A DNA stretch of 64,000 nt from Casuarius casuarius. Taxonomy: Eukaryota > Chordata > Aves > Casuariiformes > Casuariidae. Where the stretch lies: positions 806,001 to 870,000 of the forward strand of contig PTFA01000029.1 in assembly GCA_003342895.1 (NCBI GenBank), given 5' to 3'. Below are positions 59,927 to 64,000 of this stretch, piece by piece. The notes beneath the pieces were generated by a model. The model had not been told where the DNA came from. It worked only from the letters and a program-made list of their open reading frames with translations, and ran no database searches. The translations under genes and the position numbers were made by a program. Each line of letters starts with the position of its first letter. The stretch's first letter is position 1.

Positions 59927-61829
59927 AAGGTTATACCTCTAAATTAGGTAGCCCCACTATTCTAAGGACTGTGAAGAAGGCAGAGCTCTGGCAGCCCTGG
60001 ACAGTGGTGATATGAGTTGCTCCCCTTTCTCCTCCTTGAATGCAGATAACTAAGTTAGGAACCTATCATACACAGGCTGAGCACCGCCTGATAGCAATTG
60101 CAAGGGATTTTGAACTGGATAACCAACTTTCATGCATGCAATAAATTACACGCTTTTTCTGTATCTACACAGCACACATCAGGAAAAAAAAAAAAAGCAA
60201 AATCTCTGACTGGGAGGATGTGTTTCTTAACCATCTGTACACGACTGAGAACCTGCTGTCCCCATCCTCACCCTGATGCTCGCATGACCAGGGGACAAAT
60301 TCAGATGGCCTACATTTCTCCTGAAGTCTTGACACTTTATTGCTACTAGAGAAGCCACAACACTGCAAACTCCATGCAGTCCCTATTGCTTTCTGCAAGT
60401 CCTGGATCTCTTCTTTCGCTCAGGAGGAGGAAGGAAGGAAACACAGAAGCCGGCTTACCTGAGGTACCTCCGAGCCCCTTACCTAAGTGCTGACCAAATA
60501 TGGCCAAATAATATGTCTAAGGCCACCCCGAAAGTCTGGGGCACAGCAGAGAACTCAGCGTATGTCACCCTAAGGACCACTAATTCATTCTTCCTCTACT
60601 TGCAGTCTTAAGCAAAGACACATTTTCTTTCATGGGCTCTCAGCTAACATGTGACATACATCAGCCAGGTGTATGTGTGTGAGAATAACTTGCCATTAAA
60701 CTCCCTCATAGTTTTCAGTGCCACCATTTTGTGGACAAAGTTTGGGAGCGCCGTATGGAAGTACCTCCAAACTATTCAATGGCCAAAGAGACAAAACAAA
60801 AGCCTTTAACTTCAAATCTCAAAATGAATTTTAGTGGGGTCCAATCAGACTGAATGCTGAGATCCCAGGCTGTCAACTCAAGCAATCAGAGTAACTTTAC
60901 TGGCTTCCTCAGTTCTGTGTTTTTATGTCAGAAGAAGATGCTGAGCATCCATTTCAAGTAAGCACTTCATAAACGATTCTTCCCTCCACACACTTCTTTC
61001 TCATGAACAATTTCTGTTGCAATATTCTCTGTAACGTTAAATGCAATTGCTACAAATGCAATTTTTTTTTCAATGTTGTTATCACAGGAACTGGTTTCTT
61101 AAAAACAGTAACAGCTTCTGGATGGAACATCTTCATCGAGATCTAGTAGTCATTTGCATTTTGAATATGCTCTGCACATCACAATGGTGGGACAAAGTGC
61201 GTAACATGGACTAAATATACAAAGGAAAAATCACAAAAAAGCAACATTTAATTTTTCTTGATGACTCATCTCTTAAGGGTGTTTGATTTTTATTTTGTAT
61301 GTATAGGGCAAAGATGGAGGTGCTGAGTTTGCATGATTTCTATTAGACACTAAGTGCTCTTTATTAAGTATTATAAGGGCTCTCCCCCATTAAATATTGA
61401 AGACAGGATGCTCTATGGAGTAAAGTCGTTTACAGGAAAAGCAAGGTGAGAAGTCAGTACCTTATTTCCATATTAAAAAAAAAAAGTCTGGAAGTGCTTG
61501 GGAAAATGTGTTAAGGATATAACAATGCCTGGGAGCGAGGAAGGGGTGTGGGGCATAAGGGAGGGGGTATTGAGTTCCACTGTTGCTAACTATTCAGCAG
61601 AAAAACGGCCCAAGATTGAACATGTCCTTTTATGGCAGTTGTAAGAGAGCAAATCCATCACAGGGGAAAGGAACGGAGATGAGGGGAACAGATTTAGTGT
61701 GAAGGAGTTTTGCCTACCTGATTTGCTTCTTTCTGAACAAGTTCACCTCTAAACCACTGCATCTACCACCACAAACGGTCACCTCTCTGAGTTTGTCCAA
61801 TAAACACTGAATGTTTAAATTTAATCAGA
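59927..61829. other. Non-genic stretch, no gene recognised
   Basis: Contains a 13-A run at 60184-60196, a poly-A patch near 61474-61484 and an AT-rich segment at 61.0-61.4 kb that might hold a weak conserved element (AATGCAATTGC/AATGCAATTTT near 61039-61062). No exon is seen. Confidence 0.45.
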
Positions 61830-62230
61830 GTTAAAAAATGACAAGGGAAGTTGGCTGAATTGTCATGTACTGTGCTCTGGGCCTGAGCCATTAGTTAAAA
61901 ACAAAGGTCACCATCTTCTCTTTGTTGTCTGCTAATATAATTTTGAATATTACTGCTTTCCAGCTATTACTGTTTACACTGGGTGATTGGCTAGACTCAT
62001 TAAAGTGAATGAATGCCAGGAGATGACATCATTTACATTTAATTGTCTTGTTTATCAGCCATGTCTATACAGTTGTTTTAATAAAGGGCAGAGGAAGATA
62101 AAGGCTACATTTGCATTCTCTAAGGAGCCTTTGACAAGGGACTAGGATGCTGTTGACATTTATTGTTTGCAAATGAGATAATCAAATAATGTATTGTTTT
62201 GCAATTGTGGCTTTTTTTTCCAGTAAGTTA
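61830..62230. promoter_or_regulatory. Strong candidate conserved non-coding element
   Basis: 400-bp non-repetitive block rich in recognisable binding words: AACAAAG (61900-61906, SOX/TCF-like) overlapping AGGTCA (61905-61910, nuclear-receptor half site); GCTAATATAATTTTG; TTACTGTTTACACTGG (forkhead-like); TGACATCA (62024-62031, CRE/AP-1-like); TTTAATTGTC; CATTTGCATT (POU-like); two ATTGTTT words (62162-62168 and 62193-62199); and TTGCAATTG. Density and variety are typical of developmental enhancers. Target and activity unknown. Confidence 0.42.
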
Positions 62231-63413
62231 TACTTTTTCATTATTATTATCCCTGAATGTTCATGACCAGATACTCAGTTTCAACTTTCTACCTGACTCT
62301 TTCCTGGGTTTGGAGCAATTGACACATGTTCAGCTTGCTCAGATTCCTCTTGCTTCCAAACATAAGATGAAGCATTAAAGCGTCAACTTTACTGTGAGAA
62401 GAACAAGACCTTAAACTCAGGCATACGCTATGGGCTTTTGCAAATCAGGGCTTCCCAGCTTCAAAAATCAGATGGTCAATATTTTGCTGGGAGGAGGTCC
62501 CTTTTTCCTTTTAAGATTTCCAAACAATACAAATTAAGCAGGCAACACATTGCTAATTTTACACCTTTTTTTCATCCCGTATGTGATTAAAATACAAATG
62601 GTTTGATGGGCTCATATGTGCAGACGCCATAATCCTTCCTCATGTGACCTCACAGCAGAGCTATGTCAGCTCTTGCCTGCCAAATCTCCCACTCCTGAGC
62701 TCCCCCATTATGTCTCATTCACAGTTCATCTTTTTTCCTTATTTTCTACCCTCATGCTCCCTTGAGGGTGCAGCTGTGCTAACTGCTTTTTGCATTTATG
62801 CGTTCAGCTCAAAGCATTAACTTTATCCACATTAAAGCCAAGCATGCCATTGCCACCTATGGACCCCTCTCCTTACTCGATTTTTAATCCTGTCTTCAAG
62901 GTGCTGTTTTGTGGCCGAAGGTATATCAGTCCATTTTCCTTTCCATGCTGAGGAGGGCAGTGCCTGGCCTTAGGGTGAGCAGGTCTACAGACTGTTTTGC
63001 CTTTTGGTTCACTACATGTCGTAGCTACCTTCATGTTTCCACCCAGGTGTTGCTGTCTGATGAGAGAAGCTGGTAGTTAATGCCCACTAGAGAAAGAAGA
63101 ACATAGAGACACATAAGTTTCTTAAATAATCAGAAAATGGCACCTAAAACAGACTCTGCACTTCTGTGATGTCTGTGTCCAAGGCAACGATAAAGGACTC
63201 AGACTACTTATTTAACCCAAAACCATCAGGACTAGCACAGCAGGTGGGGAAGAGGGCGTTGGACCTCAGTTCAGAAGTCACAGTGGGCTGAGTGCAGCCG
63301 CTGCTTCTCTGCATTGATGGTGTAAAGAGCTGGCATCCAGGAGCCAGTCTGAATTGCTTGTTGCTCTCTTTAACTTAGGTGCAATAATAGATATCTAGGT
63401 CCATCTTAGGCCT
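62231..63413. other. Non-genic stretch, no gene recognised
   Basis: No exon or repeat family recognised. Confidence 0.5.
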
Positions 63414-63490
63414 CTATAGTGGATAGAAGAAAACCAGTACTGGTAGGGAATGGTGGGTAGCATTCTACAGTGGGCAGAGAAAAACCAGTA
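63414..63490. repeat. Diverged 51-bp tandem duplication
   Basis: CTATAGTGGATAGAAGAAAA at 63414 and CTACAGTGGGCAGAGAAAAA at 63465 begin two copies with a 51-bp offset, both continuing into ACCAGTA. Copies differ at several sites. A TATCTAGGTC word also occurs on both sides (63393 and 63492). Confidence 0.7.
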
Positions 63491-63617
63491 GTATCTAGGT
63501 CAGACCAGTTGTTCATTGTGTTTTAAGGAGTGCTTGGTATCAAAATCACCAGTGGAAGGTGAGAACCTTTCACTAGGTCTTTACAGAATAACCTGTCCCA
63601 AGACAATCATTTTTCCT

Positions 63618-63657
63618 CTTTCTAATTTCATTAAGTTCTTTCTAATTCCATTAAGTA
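63618..63657. repeat. 20-bp tandem duplication, two copies
   Basis: CTTTCTAATTTCATTAAGTT and CTTTCTAATTCCATTAAGTA lie head to tail with two differences. A small local duplication with no gene context. Confidence 0.85.
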
Positions 63658-64000
63658 TTGACTGGAGTAAATTCTTTACATGCTTTCCAAACTTCTCAAG
63701 GATTTTACTTTAACTCCTGATATGAAGGGGCAGCAATTTTCTTTTAGATTAAAAAAGTGAAAAGGATCTATGTGATTGGGAGTGAAAATCTAGGTCTTAT
63801 CCAGTCTCTTGAAATTTCACAATAGTTTTGTGCACTTCAGTCTAGAGGCTTCACTTGTTTTGCTGAGAAACCCAGGCCAGCAGAAGTATGGTTGGCTAGA
63901 TTCATGTCTGTATTTAATGTATGTAAAAATGTACTGGTTAAAAGCACTGCTCAGTGCCAAGTGCATAGTTAACATTTTCTATTCAATTATCAATAAACAC
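63658..64000. other. Non-genic stretch, nothing seen
   Basis: AT-rich single-copy-looking DNA to the end of the window; no feature recognised. The short open frame ending at 63713 is not supported. Confidence 0.5.

Noticed and set aside
59711..60015. Tyrosine/isoleucine-rich frames over the TA/CA repeat
   Set aside because: They are translations of a microsatellite.
1..64000. Search for bacterial-type operons, CRISPR arrays, rRNA or tRNA genes, and intact transposons
   Set aside because: Composition, frame lengths and repeat types are those of vertebrate non-coding DNA. No spaced direct-repeat array, no complete cloverleaf and no intact reverse transcriptase or transposase frame was seen.

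Overview
The window looks like vertebrate nuclear DNA, most likely from a bird or another sauropsid. It is AT-rich and CpG-poor, with no operon-like gene packing. No reading frame longer than about 157 codons is present. Recognisable repeats are sparse, old and decayed. They include one CR1-like LINE 3' end, several MIR/CORE-type tRNA-derived SINE fragments in both orientations, and fragments that resemble old amniote repeats often seen in turtle and bird DNA. Low repeat density together with a CR1-type tail favours a bird. The species and chromosomal location cannot be read from the sequence alone.

I found no protein-coding gene, tRNA, rRNA or CRISPR array that I can support. The short reading frames show no recognisable domains, no convincing runs of splice-flanked exons and no family matches. 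The window is therefore best read as a gene desert or the inside of a very large intron. Two short CpG-dense islands inside open frames (about 16.9-17.15 kb and 59.4-59.5 kb) and one GC-rich block (25.3-25.6 kb) are the only places where I would look for a hidden exon or promoter.

Layout. 0-7 kb: featureless apart from a 24-T run, a perfect 13-bp hairpin and a 16-bp palindrome. 7-12.5 kb: an enhancer-like AT-rich block, then MIR/SINE fragments and an old foldback repeat. 13.7-17.1 kb: a cluster of enhancer-like blocks (homeodomain, octamer and inverted-repeat motifs) and the CpG-dense open frame. 17-24.6 kb: mostly plain, with a striking pair of adjacent perfect hairpins at 22.3 kb. 24.6-25.6 kb: the strongest enhancer-like AT-rich block, abutting the GC-rich block. 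25.7-36.6 kb: SINE fragments alternating with enhancer-like blocks at 27, 29.2, 30.6, 32.8 and 36.3 kb. 36.6-54 kb: mostly plain, with hairpins, a purine-rich microsatellite and ancient repeats. 54-64 kb: an enhancer-like block at 55 kb, SINE and CR1 fragments at 57.5-58.3 kb, the second CpG-dense patch, a folded-back TA/CA microsatellite, and a large enhancer-like block at 61.8-62.2 kb.

The most unusual pattern is the recurrence of perfect or near-perfect short-loop hairpins (2.57, 14.42, 22.34, 22.40, 42.99 and 46.83 kb). Several have arms longer than chance predicts in 64 kb. They may come from template-switch mutation, from decayed foldback elements, or from selected structures. All enhancer calls rest on composition and motifs only, because conservation could not be tested here.
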